Translations under genes and position numbers: made by a program
In this document: piece by piece, positions 10,422 through 19,203 of the stretch
Layout: each line of letters opens with the position of its first letter
Numbering within the stretch: position 1 is the stretch's first letter
The notes under the pieces: generated by a model
What the model saw: the letters and a program-made list of their open reading frames with translations, nothing else
Databases searched by the model: none
What the model was told of the DNA's origin: nothing
Assembly: GCA_900314645.1 (NCBI GenBank)
Contig: OMWB01000017.1
Coordinates: 1 to 64,000 of the forward strand
Direction: 5' to 3'
Source: an uncultured Actinomycetes bacterium
GTDB lineage: Bacteria; Actinomycetota; Coriobacteriia; Coriobacteriales; Atopobiaceae
DNA length: 64,000 nucleotides

Positions 10422-12629
10422 ATGAGAAAGCACCTCGCAGCAGTCGTGGCATGCGCGCTCTTCGTCTTCCTCCCCGTGAGCGCGCTCGGCGAAGGGACGT
10501 CCGTCAGCGACCATTGCCAAGAAGCCGCGCAGTCGCAGACCTCCGAAGCCATGGTCCAGGAGATCGACGCAGCCTTCGAGGCCCTCAAGGTTGAGGCGCA
10601 GGCGGACGAGGGCCGCGCGGCTGACCTGGAAGCCGAGGTGCTGGACTTCAATGACGAGGACGAGGAGCCTGACGAGAACCTCAGGCTCTACATCTACACC
10701 ATCGCGCGCGACGGCAAGCAGATGAGGTTCATCATGGGCGTGAAGGGCGAGCCCGACGCGTCTGGGTACCCGCTCTACCTGACCCTGCACGGCGGCGGAA
10801 CCACGACTCCTGAGGAGAACGATACCGAGTGGTACAGCATGTACGATTACTATCGCTCCTCCGTTGACCATGGCATCTACATTGCCTGTCGCGGCATGGA
10901 AGATGTCTGGAACATGCACTCCCTGCCTGATGCCTACGCCATGTACGACCGTATCATCGAAGACATGGTGTTGCTGAAGAACGCCGACCCCAACCGCGTG
11001 TATCTGTTGGGCTTCTCGGCCGGAGGCGATGGCGTCTACCAGGTTGCCCCGCGCATGGCCGACCGCTTTGCCGCGGCAAACATGTCGTCAGGGCATCCTA
11101 ACGACGTGAGCCTGCTCAACGTGGCCAATGTCCCCTTCGAGATTCAGGTGGGTGTGAGGGACTACTACTCGCCGTCGGCCATGAGGAGCGTGCGTGGCGC
11201 GGAGTTTCAGGAGACGCTCAACGACTACCACGACACCTATGGCTTCGGCTACGAGCACCGGGTTCTGGTGCACGTCCCCGAGGGCCACAACTACAACGAC
11301 AACTCGGCCGATTCGAATCCGAACGCCCTGGTGCTGACGGACCCGACCACGTTTGCCACCCGCGCGAAGGACGAGGACTGGCTGTGGTCGTTCGTCGACC
11401 TCTACACGGACTACTACGGTGGTGACCCCGACGACGAGGCCGTCTACCCAAAGCTGGTGACCGACCTGTCATACGAGTCTGAGTATCGGTCGACGATGGA
11501 TCTTCCGGAGCAGGACAAGCCGGCTGCGCTGCAGAACTACGCAGACTTCTGCTCCGCGCTCACCGCCAAGCTTACGGGAACGGGCGACGGCGAGTTTGCG
11601 CTGGAGACCGAGACGGTCGACGCCGATGCCGTGCACTATGTGAACCAGTTTGAGCGCGACTATTGCCCCAGCCAGCTGGTTTGGGACCTCACGACGCGCG
11701 CGGCGAACCGCAGCGTCTCGTCCTTCTATTGGTTGAGGGCGGACAGCTCCGTCGACGCAGGGCTTATCACGGCGAGCTTCGACGCTGCCACCAACACCTT
11801 CACGCTCGACCCGTCGGACGACGTGGCGGGCGACTTCCAGATCCTGATCAACCCGCATATGGTGGACGTGAGCGAGCCGGTGACCTTTGTCACGCCGAAG
11901 GGCACCTTCACCATGGATGTCGAGGCCGACCAAACGGTCGTGGAGGACTCCCTGCGCGAGGTGACCGACCCCTACCTCGCCTGGGTCCAGGAGGTCAGCT
12001 ACGAGGAACTTGACTCCTCGGAGGAGCCTCCGGTCCCCGACGAGCCGGTCGTCCGGACGCACGAGTACACGGCAGAGGGTGGCGGCACGTGGACCATGGG
12101 TAGCAGCGACACGCTCTCGTTCACCTTCGAGCGCGTGGGCGAGGACCGCGAGACCTTCGACCACTTTGTCGGCGTCCGCGTGGATGACGAGGACCTGGCG
12201 AACGATGCCTACGATGCGTATTCCGGCAGCGTCGTGGTGAGCCTCATGCCCGGCTACCTCGAGACGCTTGAGGTGGGCGACCACAGCATCACGGCCGTGT
12301 TTGATGATGGCGAGGCGACGACGGACTTCACCGTGGAGGGTGCCGCACCGAGCGATGTGGATGAGCCCGCGCCGACTTCCGAGGATGACGGGCCAACTCC
12401 CGGGCAGGCGGTGCCGACTTCCGAGCATGACGGGCCAACTTCCGAAAACGAGGGGCCAAGCTCGCGACCGACTCCCGACAAGCCTGCCCCGAGCGCACGT
12501 CCCACCGAGCGAATCCCGCAGACGGGAGATACGCCTCTGACGGCGGCCGTCTGCTTGGCCACGCTCGGCGTGGCGTCACTGGCGGCCGCGCTGCTCCTGA
12601 ACATCCAGCAGCGGCGAGACCTGCGCTAG
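10422..12629 (+). CDS. Sortase-anchored alpha/beta-hydrolase (esterase-like)
   Basis: This 735-residue protein begins with a signal peptide (MRKHLAAVVACALFVFLPV). The hydrolase domain resembles secreted esterases/PHB-depolymerase-like peptidases: an oxyanion region LTLHGGG, a nucleophile elbow GFSAGGDG with Ser199, and a late histidine in VPEGHNYND. The C-terminal part is a beta-rich region (about 500-630), a Pro/Ser/Thr-rich linker with repeated PTSE units and an IPQTG sorting motif at 698-702, followed by a hydrophobic helix and an RRDLR tail. Its substrate is unknown. ATG 10422 is preferred because the signal peptide starts there; ATG 10410 is in frame and close. It is the second consecutive gene for a wall-anchored protein. 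Confidence 0.82.
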   Translation: MRKHLAAVVACALFVFLPVSALGEGTSVSDHCQEAAQSQTSEAMVQEIDAAFEALKVEAQADEGRAADLEAEVLDFNDEDEEPDENLRLYIYTIARDGKQMRFIMGVKGEPDASGYPLYLTLHGGGTTTPEENDTEWYSMYDYYRSSVDHGIYIACRGMEDVWNMHSLPDAYAMYDRIIEDMVLLKNADPNRVYLLGFSAGGDGVYQVAPRMADRFAAANMSSGHPNDVSLLNVANVPFEIQVGVRDYYSPSAMRSVRGAEFQETLNDYHDTYGFGYEHRVLVHVPEGHNYNDNSADSNPNALVLTDPTTFATRAKDEDWLWSFVDLYTDYYGGDPDDEAVYPKLVTDLSYESEYRSTMDLPEQDKPAALQNYADFCSALTAKLTGTGDGEFALETETVDADAVHYVNQFERDYCPSQLVWDLTTRAANRSVSSFYWLRADSSVDAGLITASFDAATNTFTLDPSDDVAGDFQILINPHMVDVSEPVTFVTPKGTFTMDVEADQTVVEDSLREVTDPYLAWVQEVSYEELDSSEEPPVPDEPVVRTHEYTAEGGGTWTMGSSDTLSFTFERVGEDRETFDHFVGVRVDDEDLANDAYDAYSGSVVVSLMPGYLETLEVGDHSITAVFDDGEATTDFTVEGAAPSDVDEPAPTSEDDGPTPGQAVPTSEHDGPTSENEGPSSRPTPDKPAPSARPTERIPQTGDTPLTAAVCLATLGVASLAAALLLNIQQRRDLR

Positions 12630-12648
12630 ATGACTCGCAATAGATGAA

Positions 12649-12692
12649 CCTGCCCCCGATGACGCGGCGCACCATCGGGGGCAGGTCGTTTT
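12649..12692. terminator. Terminator between convergent surface hydrolase and deaminase genes
   Basis: CCTGCCCCCGAT pairs with ATCGGGGGCAGG and is followed by a six-T run on the plus strand. Confidence 0.8.
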
Positions 12693-12708
12693 TTCGTCGC
12701 TTCGCTGG

Positions 12709-13986
12709 TTACAGGCCGAGGCGTTGGCAGATACGCGCGATCTCGAAGCGCACGCGCTCCTCGTCAATGGTGAGCAGCTCACGGCTGCGCATGACCACCT
12801 TGCCGTCGATGATGACGGTGTCCACCTCGGAGCCATTCGCGGAGTAGGAGAGGGCCGCCACGGCATTGTTCAGCGGGGTGAGGGAGGGCGCCGTAAGGTC
12901 AAGCAGCGCGAGGTCCGCCTTCTTGCCCACCTCGATGCTGCCGGTGGGAAGGCACAGGGCCTTCGCCGCGTTGGCCGTCGCCATGTCGAGCGCCTCGTCG
13001 GCCGAGATGCACTGCGGGGTGTCGTGCGTGCCTTTGTGGATGAGGGCGAGCAGGCCGAGCTCGCGGAACATGTTCTGGGCGTTATTGGAGGCCGCGCCGT
13101 CGGTGCCGAGGCACACGTTGACGCCTGCGGCTACCAGCTCGGGCACTGGCGCGAAGCCGTTGCCCAGCTTCATGTTGGAGGCGGGGTTGGTCACCACGCT
13201 TACGCCGTTCTCGGCGAGGATCGCGCGGTCGGACTCGTTCACGCGGATACAATGCGCGGCGATGGTGGGAACCTCGAAGATGCCTGCGTCGCGCACGTAC
13301 TCGACGGGTGTGCAGTGGTGCTGTGCCCACATGTTGTCGGTCTCGGTCTGGGACTCGGCGATGTGGATGTGGATGCCCATGCCCTCACGCTTGGCGACCT
13401 CTGCGACGCCGCGCAGGTAGTCGGGCCCGCAGCTGTACGGCGCGTGCGGTCCCAGACGGAAGGTCAGGCGGTCGCAGCCGGCAAAGGCGTCACGCTCCTC
13501 GAGCGCCTCGCGAATGCGGCGCTCGTTCAGGTCGTATGCGTCGCCCACCAAACCACGGCAGATGACGGCGCGCATGCCCGACTCCACGACGGCGCCGGTG
13601 GTCTGGTGGATGTGCATCTGCTGGTCGTTGAAGCACGTGGTGCCCGAGCGAATCATCTCTGCCTGGCTCAAGAGCGACGCCCAGTACGAGTCCTTGGGCT
13701 CGAGGCGGTCCTCGATGGGCTCAATGGTCCCAAACAGCCAATCGGCAAACGAGAGGTCGTCGGCCACGTTGCGCATCATGGACATATAGGTGTGCGTGTG
13801 TGCGTTGATGAGGCCGGGAATGGTGAGCCTGTTCGTGCCGTCGATGGTTTCGGAGGCGACAAAGCCGGCGGGCGCCTCGTCGATGCCCGCGATGTCGGCG
13901 CCGTCGAGGTAGAGGTCGTGGCGACCGACCGTATGCCCATGCTCTGCGGGGAGGATGGCGAGGGTGTTCTTGATGAGGATGCCCAT
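12709..13986 (-). CDS. SAH/MTA-type deaminase, amidohydrolase superfamily
   Basis: This 425-residue zinc or iron hydrolase has the HxH metal motif in HTHTYMS near residues 65-71, a third-strand HIHIAES, the later HC of AAHCIRV and the TDGAASNN aspartate motif. These match the MtaD family, which deaminates S-adenosylhomocysteine, methylthioadenosine and related adenosines to inosine forms. The ATG at 13986 has AAGGAGA upstream. A strong double hairpin separates it from the transketolase genes upstream on the same strand. The pairing with ahcY in this window makes an adenosine/SAH role plausible. Exact substrate preference cannot be read. Confidence 0.88.
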   Translation of the reverse strand: MGILIKNTLAILPAEHGHTVGRHDLYLDGADIAGIDEAPAGFVASETIDGTNRLTIPGLINAHTHTYMSMMRNVADDLSFADWLFGTIEPIEDRLEPKDSYWASLLSQAEMIRSGTTCFNDQQMHIHQTTGAVVESGMRAVICRGLVGDAYDLNERRIREALEERDAFAGCDRLTFRLGPHAPYSCGPDYLRGVAEVAKREGMGIHIHIAESQTETDNMWAQHHCTPVEYVRDAGIFEVPTIAAHCIRVNESDRAILAENGVSVVTNPASNMKLGNGFAPVPELVAAGVNVCLGTDGAASNNAQNMFRELGLLALIHKGTHDTPQCISADEALDMATANAAKALCLPTGSIEVGKKADLALLDLTAPSLTPLNNAVAALSYSANGSEVDTVIIDGKVVMRSRELLTIDEERVRFEIARICQRLGL

Positions 13987-14035
13987 GGAAGTCTCCTTTG
14001 CGTACTGGTTTTCTCGCACTCACTCTAGCACGAGT

Positions 14036-14102
14036 GTGGGGCACGGGTTTGGAACCCGTGTCCCACGAAAAGCGCACCAGAGGGTCGGACCCTCTGGTGC
14101 GC
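14036..14102. terminator. Two tandem inverted repeats after the transketolase genes
   Basis: The first hairpin pairs 14036-14049 with 14053-14066 (13 of 14 bases). The second pairs 14072-14086 with 14088-14102 exactly, with a single central base. They lie between the transketolase stop at 14136 and the deaminase start and probably end the transketolase transcript. Confidence 0.7.
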
Positions 14103-14135
14103 TCCGGAAACCATGTCCCGTCGGGCTGGGTTTGG

Positions 14136-15098
14136 TTACGCGAGCAGCTTGCGGACGTTCTTGGCGAGGCCCTCGGCATCGAGCTCGTTGCGGTGATAGA
14201 GGAACTCGGTCGTGGCCAGCGGCACATACTCGTCAGGCGTGCCCAGGATCTTGAACTTGCACCCGCAGGCGTTTTCGGCGAGGACGCGGGCAACCTGTGC
14301 ACCGAGGCCGCCGATCTTGGTGTGGTCCTGTGCGCAGACGATGGCGCCCGTCTTTGCCGCCTCGAGCACGGCCTCCTCATCGATGGGTTTGATGGTGTGC
14401 ATGTCGACGACGCGCACGTCAATGCCCTCGGCTGCCAGCTCCTCGGCTGCCTGCATCGCATGGTGCACGATGACGCCAGAGGCGATGATGGTGGCGTCCG
14501 TGCCCTCGCGTGGAATGAGCGCCTTGCCAATCTTGTACTCGACCTTCTCGAAGTCGTAGATCGGCTCCTGCGCCTCGACGCCCAGACGCATGTACACCGG
14601 GCTATTCAGCTCATAGGCGGCCTCGAGCATCTTGGCGATGAGCCACGGGTCGCCAGGCTCAAGTACGGTCATGCCGCCGAAGCTGCACATGATGGCGCAG
14701 TCCTCGAGGCCAGAGTGCGTGGCACCGCTGATGCCTCCGGAGTAGCCGGCATAGGTGCCCAGCATGATGACCGGAACCTTGCCATAGCACACGTCCGTTC
14801 GTACCTGTTCGCAGGCATGCATGGAGAGGAAGGGAGCCATCGTCAGCACGATGGGGTGCAGTCCCTCGCGCGCCATACCGGACGCGACGGAGACCATGTT
14901 CTGCTCGGCGATGCCCACGTTGAAGGAACGGTCGGGGTACTGCTCGGCGAAGGCCAAGGTGCGCGTGGAGGTGGCGAGGTCAGCATTGACAATGACGAGC
15001 TCCGGGTGGTCGGCGCCAAGCTTAAGGAGTGCCTGGCCAGCGACGTCACGGGCGCTTGCTGCCAAGATACCGATGTTGAGCGAAAAGTCCATTCCCAT
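14136..15098 (-). CDS. Transketolase, C-terminal subunit
   Basis: This 320-residue protein holds the pyrimidine-binding and C-terminal domains of transketolase. The conserved glutamate that activates thiamine diphosphate lies in FNVGIAEQNMVSVASG. The C-terminal domain runs from about residue 195 (GVIVHHAMQAAEELAAEGIDVRVVDMHTIKPID). It works with the N-terminal subunit encoded just upstream; its ATG lies 1 base after that stop, so the two are translationally coupled. The start has an AAAGGGG ribosome site inside the upstream gene. Split transketolases are known in archaea and many anaerobes. Confidence 0.93.
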   Translation of the reverse strand: MGMDFSLNIGILAASARDVAGQALLKLGADHPELVIVNADLATSTRTLAFAEQYPDRSFNVGIAEQNMVSVASGMAREGLHPIVLTMAPFLSMHACEQVRTDVCYGKVPVIMLGTYAGYSGGISGATHSGLEDCAIMCSFGGMTVLEPGDPWLIAKMLEAAYELNSPVYMRLGVEAQEPIYDFEKVEYKIGKALIPREGTDATIIASGVIVHHAMQAAEELAAEGIDVRVVDMHTIKPIDEEAVLEAAKTGAIVCAQDHTKIGGLGAQVARVLAENACGCKFKILGTPDEYVPLATTEFLYHRNELDAEGLAKNVRKLLA

Positions 15099-15099
15099 G

Positions 15100-15948
15100 C
15101 TACTCACCCCTTTCAAAGGCGGCTTCGACATCGGCAAGCGCCTGCTCGTAGTCGGCGTCGCCCAGCATGCCGGCGTGCCACAGGATCTGGTTCTCCATGA
15201 AGCTCACGCCCTTGCCCTTCACGGTGTCGCAGATGATGACCGTGGGGACGTCGGAGTCGGGCGCGGGCAGCGCGTCAATCTCGTCGACGAGCGCGGCCAT
15301 GTCGTTGCCATTGATGCGGCGCACGCGCCAGTTGAAGGCCTCGAGCTTCTTGTCGAGTGGCTCCGTCGGGCAGATGTCGGTGGTGTAGCCGTCAAACTGC
15401 AGCTTGTTCACGTCGCAGAACACCACGAGGTTGCCGAGCTTCTCCTTGGCGGCCCACATGAAGGCCTCCCACATGGTGCCCTCGTCGAGCTCGCCGTCGC
15501 CGGTAACCACGTAAACGCGGCTCACCTTGTTGCCACGCAGCTGCAGAGCCTTGGCGATGCCGGTGGCGACGGGCAGGCCGTGGCCAAGCGAGCCCGAAGA
15601 GACCTCGACGTGCGGGTTAATGAGGTTGCAGGAGTGCATGCCAAAACGACCGAAGTCGGTCGCGTACTCGCGGTAGATGTCGTCCTTCTCGTAGCAGCCA
15701 AGGCGCACCTGCTCGAAGCTGGTGACTGCCGAGGCATGGCCCTTGGAGAGGACGAAGCGGTCGCGCTCCTCCCACTTGGGGTTGGCCGCGTCGTAGTGCA
15801 TCGCGTACTGCCAGATTGCCGTCATGAGGTCGGCCGCGGAGAGATCTCCGCCGATGTGGATGAGGGTCTGATGGCACAGCTTGAGGAGGTCCTTGCGGAT
15901 CTCCTTCGCCTCTGCCCTCAGGCGCTCGACCATCACCTTGTCTGCCAT
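15100..15948 (-). CDS. Transketolase, N-terminal subunit
   Basis: This 282-residue protein carries the diphosphate-binding domain of transketolase. Visible motifs are the substrate/TPP loop RFVLSKGHAS, SSGSLGHGLP and the metal-diphosphate motif GDGELDEGTMWEA followed by DVNKLQFDG. Together with the downstream subunit it would transfer two-carbon units between pentose and other sugar phosphates. The ATG at 15948 has AAGGAGC upstream. This is the first gene of the two-gene unit. It is divergent from the phytol-kinase-like gene at 16109. Confidence 0.94.
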   Translation of the reverse strand: MADKVMVERLRAEAKEIRKDLLKLCHQTLIHIGGDLSAADLMTAIWQYAMHYDAANPKWEERDRFVLSKGHASAVTSFEQVRLGCYEKDDIYREYATDFGRFGMHSCNLINPHVEVSSGSLGHGLPVATGIAKALQLRGNKVSRVYVVTGDGELDEGTMWEAFMWAAKEKLGNLVVFCDVNKLQFDGYTTDICPTEPLDKKLEAFNWRVRRINGNDMAALVDEIDALPAPDSDVPTVIICDTVKGKGVSFMENQILWHAGMLGDADYEQALADVEAAFERGE

Positions 15949-16108
15949 GCTGCTCCTTCCGTGAGAGTTCCGCCATTCTCGCCGCATATGCAGGTAGATT
16001 CATCGTAGAGTGGATACGTCAGGAAGTTGGTTACATTCCGTTAGCGGATGCAAATCGGGCCTTGGCATAGGTTTGCGAGGGCTCGTTGAGTGGGTAGGGG
16101 AGGTGCGC

Positions 16109-16819
16109 ATGGGGCTCATGGTGGAAGCATGGTGGTGCTTCGTGCGCTACCTGCTGTACATCGTGCCGCTCGCCGCAGCGCTGGTGACCGTGCACTTTAC
16201 GCTGCGCATCCCGCGTGAGCTCTTTCGCAAGATGCTCCACGTCGCGGCGTTCACCTCCACGCCGGTCATCATGTGGCTTTCGGGCGACTGGCTCGTGACG
16301 GTCATGGTGCTCGTGGCGTTTGGCGTCGTCGTGTGGCCGCTGCTTGCTGCGGTGGAGGGGCAGCCTTGGTACGACGGACTCTTCGTGCAGCGACGTCTGC
16401 ATGAGGTGCGTCGGAGCCTGCTCCTCATGTTTTGGGGGAGCGCGCTTTTGGTGGCCGTGTGCTGGGGAGCGTTTGCCCGCCCCGATGTTGCGGCTACCTC
16501 TATCCTCATGTGGGGCTTTGGCGACGCGGCGGCTGCACTGGTGGGTAAACGTTGGGGTCGCCACCATACCGGCCTTCCGCTCGCAGATCCTCACAAGACG
16601 TGGGAAGGATCCGGCGCCATGTGTGCCGTGTCTTTTGTGGTGGGGACAGGTGTCCTCGTGGCGTGCGGTGCTGGCGGCGTGCTGGGGTGCGCTGTGCGCG
16701 CTGCCGTTGCGGCTCTGGCAGGTTCCTATGTGGAGCTGATAACGCGTAAAGGCTACGACACCATCACGGTTCCCTTCGCCATAGCCGCGGTCCTGCTCTG
16801 CTGCGCCTTGCTCGCCTAG
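16109..16819 (+). CDS. Phytol/dolichol kinase-like membrane protein
   Basis: This 236-residue polytopic protein has about six membrane helices. The diagnostic stretch is WGFGDAAAALVGKRWGRH followed by DPHKTWEGS, found in the phytol kinase, dolichol kinase and phosphatidate cytidylyltransferase-like group. It may phosphorylate a polyprenol or act on a related lipid. The ATG at 16109 has AGGGGAGG just upstream; the frame is open further back but without a ribosome site. It starts a unit with the racemase-like and HAD genes downstream. Precise substrate unknown. Confidence 0.78.
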   Translation: MGLMVEAWWCFVRYLLYIVPLAAALVTVHFTLRIPRELFRKMLHVAAFTSTPVIMWLSGDWLVTVMVLVAFGVVVWPLLAAVEGQPWYDGLFVQRRLHEVRRSLLLMFWGSALLVAVCWGAFARPDVAATSILMWGFGDAAAALVGKRWGRHHTGLPLADPHKTWEGSGAMCAVSFVVGTGVLVACGAGGVLGCAVRAAVAALAGSYVELITRKGYDTITVPFAIAAVLLCCALLA

Positions 16820-16872
16820 GGTAAGATGCAGTCTGGTGCTTGGCGGCGAGGCTCATCACGGAAGGGGAGCGC

Positions 16873-17259
16873 GTGGCAAACGAAGGAAATGATGCGCTGG
16901 TAGAGGCGCTGCGCGATGAGCTTCGCGCTGCTGGCCTCGGGCGCGTGATCCTGTTGGGTAGGCTCGAGCACATGCGCGGACCACGTCTTAAGGTGGGTCT
17001 CGCGCGCTGGGGCTTCCAGGTGCTGGTGCCGCCGGCTGCCGAGCAGGCGTGGCTCGAGCAGGCCATCGTTGCCGCGATGGAGGAGGGTGTGCCGCGACGT
17101 GCGGATGTGGAGCATCTGGCAGCGCTTATCGCCGAGGGGTCCGAGCATGGGGTCGAAGGCCTCGTGCTCGCCTGTGAGGAGCTGTCTCCACTGGTGGGCG
17201 CCTGCGGGCTCGAGCTGCCGCTGGTGGAGGCTTGGATGCTCCAAGGGCGTGAGGCCTGA
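16873..17259 (+). CDS. Stand-alone C-terminal half of an Asp/Glu racemase-like protein
   Basis: This 128-residue protein aligns by eye with only the C-terminal lobe of the aspartate/glutamate racemase superfamily: GLGRVILLG, a middle helix region WLEQAIVAAMEEGVP and the second cysteine motif, here LACEELSPLVG with Cys101 (usual form has Thr after Cys). The normal N-terminal lobe with the first catalytic cysteine is absent and there is no room for it upstream (53 bases to the previous stop). The GTG at 16873 has AAGGGGA upstream. Its stop overlaps the start of the HAD gene (TGATG). It is not expected to be a racemase on its own; function unknown. Confidence 0.65.
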   Translation: MANEGNDALVEALRDELRAAGLGRVILLGRLEHMRGPRLKVGLARWGFQVLVPPAAEQAWLEQAIVAAMEEGVPRRADVEHLAALIAEGSEHGVEGLVLACEELSPLVGACGLELPLVEAWMLQGREA

Positions 17260-18101
17260 TGGCCATCAAGCTGGTCCTCTGTGATATGGACGGCACGCTT
17301 GTGCCGTTTGGAGCCAGCGGCGTATCGCAGCGCACGCTCCGCGCCATCCGCTCGCTCGTCGAGGCGGGCATCCACTTTGGGCCGTCGAGCGGGCGCGAGC
17401 GCGGTGACCTTGTTCGGTTCTTCTCCAACGACGAGTCGTACCTTGGCACGGGCATCATGGGCGGCGGCAAGCTGGTGTATGTGGATGGGGAGCTCGTGTA
17501 TCGTCGCGTGCTGCCACACGCCGCGCTCAGGCACATGGCTGAGGAGCTGCGGACGATTCCCGGCGCTGTGTTCAATTTCTATCTGCCCACCGACGAGCAG
17601 GGTTGTGGGGCGTCCGGATTCGGGGCCTTCGGCGCGACGCCTGATGAGTTGCGCGTGCTGTCCGAACATCTGGGCGAGGGATTTCCGCAGGGGCTCTTTG
17701 CGGAGCTTCCCGAGGGAATCACGACGGGTGCGATTCTCGTTGACGAGCTGCAGACGACGGGGAATGCGGTGATAGAGCAGCTGTCAGCAGCCTGTCCCGA
17801 GCTGGACTTCCTGCAGTCGGCTCCCTTTGCCTATGACGTGATGGAAAAGGGCTGGTCAAAGCTCAAGGCGCTGCCCGTCATCACCGAGCACCTAGGCGTC
17901 ACGCTGGACGAGATCGCCTATTTTGGTGACTCGCACAATGACCTTACGATGATGCGAGCGATTCCCAACTCGTTCTGCCCGTCCGACGGGCTTGACGAGG
18001 CGATAGCTACGGCCCGCTACGTGATCGGCGCGTGCGAAGACGACGGCGTTGCCGAGGTGCTCGAGTCCCTTGCCGCCCACCAAGGCGAAATCATCCTCTA
18101 A
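17259..18101 (+). CDS. HAD-superfamily phosphatase, Cof type
   Basis: This 280-residue protein has the HAD motif I DMDGTL (nucleophile Asp9, Asp11), motif II region SSGRERGDLV, a type IIB cap domain in the middle and motif IV GDSHNDLTMM near residues 224-233. Cof/YidA-type enzymes dephosphorylate sugar phosphates, FMN or similar small molecules in the cytoplasm. The ATG overlaps the preceding stop by one base, so it is coupled to the racemase-like gene. It ends just before a complex inverted repeat. Substrate unknown. Confidence 0.9.
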   Translation: MAIKLVLCDMDGTLVPFGASGVSQRTLRAIRSLVEAGIHFGPSSGRERGDLVRFFSNDESYLGTGIMGGGKLVYVDGELVYRRVLPHAALRHMAEELRTIPGAVFNFYLPTDEQGCGASGFGAFGATPDELRVLSEHLGEGFPQGLFAELPEGITTGAILVDELQTTGNAVIEQLSAACPELDFLQSAPFAYDVMEKGWSKLKALPVITEHLGVTLDEIAYFGDSHNDLTMMRAIPNSFCPSDGLDEAIATARYVIGACEDDGVAEVLESLAAHQGEIIL

Positions 18102-18105
18102 CGGG

Positions 18106-18231
18106 ACGCCCGGCCGCGGGACACCCAGCCCGGAGGTTTTTGTCCCACCAAGTGGGACACCCAGCCCGGAGGTTTTTGTCCCACCTAGTGGGACAAAAAC
18201 CTCCGGGCTGGGTGTCCCGCGGGCCGGGCGT
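18106..18231. terminator. Compound inverted repeat with a duplicated arm
   Basis: A 32-base unit at 18118-18149 is repeated directly at 18154-18185, and its reverse complement (30 bases) follows at 18189-18218. Outer flanks 18106-18117 and 18219-18231 also pair. It fills the space between the convergent HAD and HIT genes. Either left copy could pair with the single right copy. Confidence 0.75.
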
Positions 18232-18239
18232 CGTGATGG

Positions 18240-18623
18240 CTAGTGGAACTTGGACGCGTTGGTGGCGTACTCACCCCAGTCCTGGTCGTTCGGGCGCGGC
18301 ATGAGGCCACCCCCAAGGATGTGGATGTGGAAGTGCTTTACGCTCTGGCTCGCGTCATCGCCCGTGTTGACGAGAATGCGGAAGCCGTTTACCAGGCCCT
18401 CCTGCTGCGCGATGGTCTTCACTACGCTGAAACAATGGCCGAGCGTCTCGGGCGGCACGTCGTCAGCGATGTCGCGATAGTGGTCCTTGGGGATGATCAG
18501 CACGTGGGTGGGCATAAGCGGCTCCATGTCGCGAAACGCGATGCACATGTCATCCTCGTACACCTTGTTGGTGGGAATCTGGCCGCTTGCGATCTTGCAG
18601 AAGATGCAGTTCTCGTCCTGCAT
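18240..18623 (-). CDS. HIT family nucleotide-binding hydrolase
   Basis: This 127-residue protein has the histidine triad HFHIHILGGG near residues 104-113 and the N-terminal CIFCKIASGQIP segment, with two cysteines that may bind zinc. HIT proteins of this Hint-like branch hydrolyse adenosine phosphoramidates or similar nucleotides. The ATG at 18623 has CAGGAGC upstream. A second HIT gene lies at 39333-39680; both keep the full triad. Confidence 0.92.
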   Translation of the reverse strand: MQDENCIFCKIASGQIPTNKVYEDDMCIAFRDMEPLMPTHVLIIPKDHYRDIADDVPPETLGHCFSVVKTIAQQEGLVNGFRILVNTGDDASQSVKHFHIHILGGGLMPRPNDQDWGEYATNASKFH

Positions 18624-18768
18624 GGTAGCTCCTGTCTTTAGGGTCTGCTTGCATGTGAGCATAGCGCTCACGAAACGGCTGTCGGCAAACCATTTACCGT
18701 CTGGTCAAGAACCTGTTCACAGCGTGTAAGATGAAGGGAAGACCAAACCAGGCTGAGAGGTGGCACAC

Positions 18769-19203
18769 ATGGGACTGCTCTCTTTCATGCGCGAGCTTGC
18801 GGGTGGCGGCGGAGGCACAAGTGACGACAAGCTCATGAAGCAGGAGCTTGAGCAGGTTCGTGCCTTGGCGGAGGCGGCCGAGCGTGGAGAGCAACCCACG
18901 AGCACACCCCTTGGTCCGAAGATTCGACGTCACTATCTCTTTACGGGAACGGTGCAGGGCGTAGGATTCCGCTGGACGGCCACCAACCTGGCAAGCTCGG
19001 TAGGGGCGACCGGTTGGATACGAAACGAGCGCGATGGTTCCGTCACGGCCGAGATCCAGGGTATTCGCGAGCAGGTAGATGCAGTGATCGACGGCCTTGA
19101 TCGCTATTACAACGGCAGGCGATTCATGGGCGGATTCCGCATCGAGCGCGCCTACGACGTCGCTACGGTCCCAGAAGAGTACGACTTCAAGCCGGTCTAC
19201 TGA
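18769..19203 (+). CDS. Acylphosphatase with an N-terminal extension
   Basis: This 144-residue protein ends in a roughly 90-residue acylphosphatase domain with the phosphate loop GTVQGVGFRWT (the arginine is catalytic) and GWIRNERDGSV (the asparagine is catalytic). The first 50 residues are extra, with a Gly-rich stretch GGGGG and an Ala/Glu-rich helix, and have no known role. The ATG at 18769 has GAGAGGTGG upstream. It stands alone, followed by a 330-base non-coding interval before fhs. Confidence 0.88.
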   Translation: MGLLSFMRELAGGGGGTSDDKLMKQELEQVRALAEAAERGEQPTSTPLGPKIRRHYLFTGTVQGVGFRWTATNLASSVGATGWIRNERDGSVTAEIQGIREQVDAVIDGLDRYYNGRRFMGGFRIERAYDVATVPEEYDFKPVY

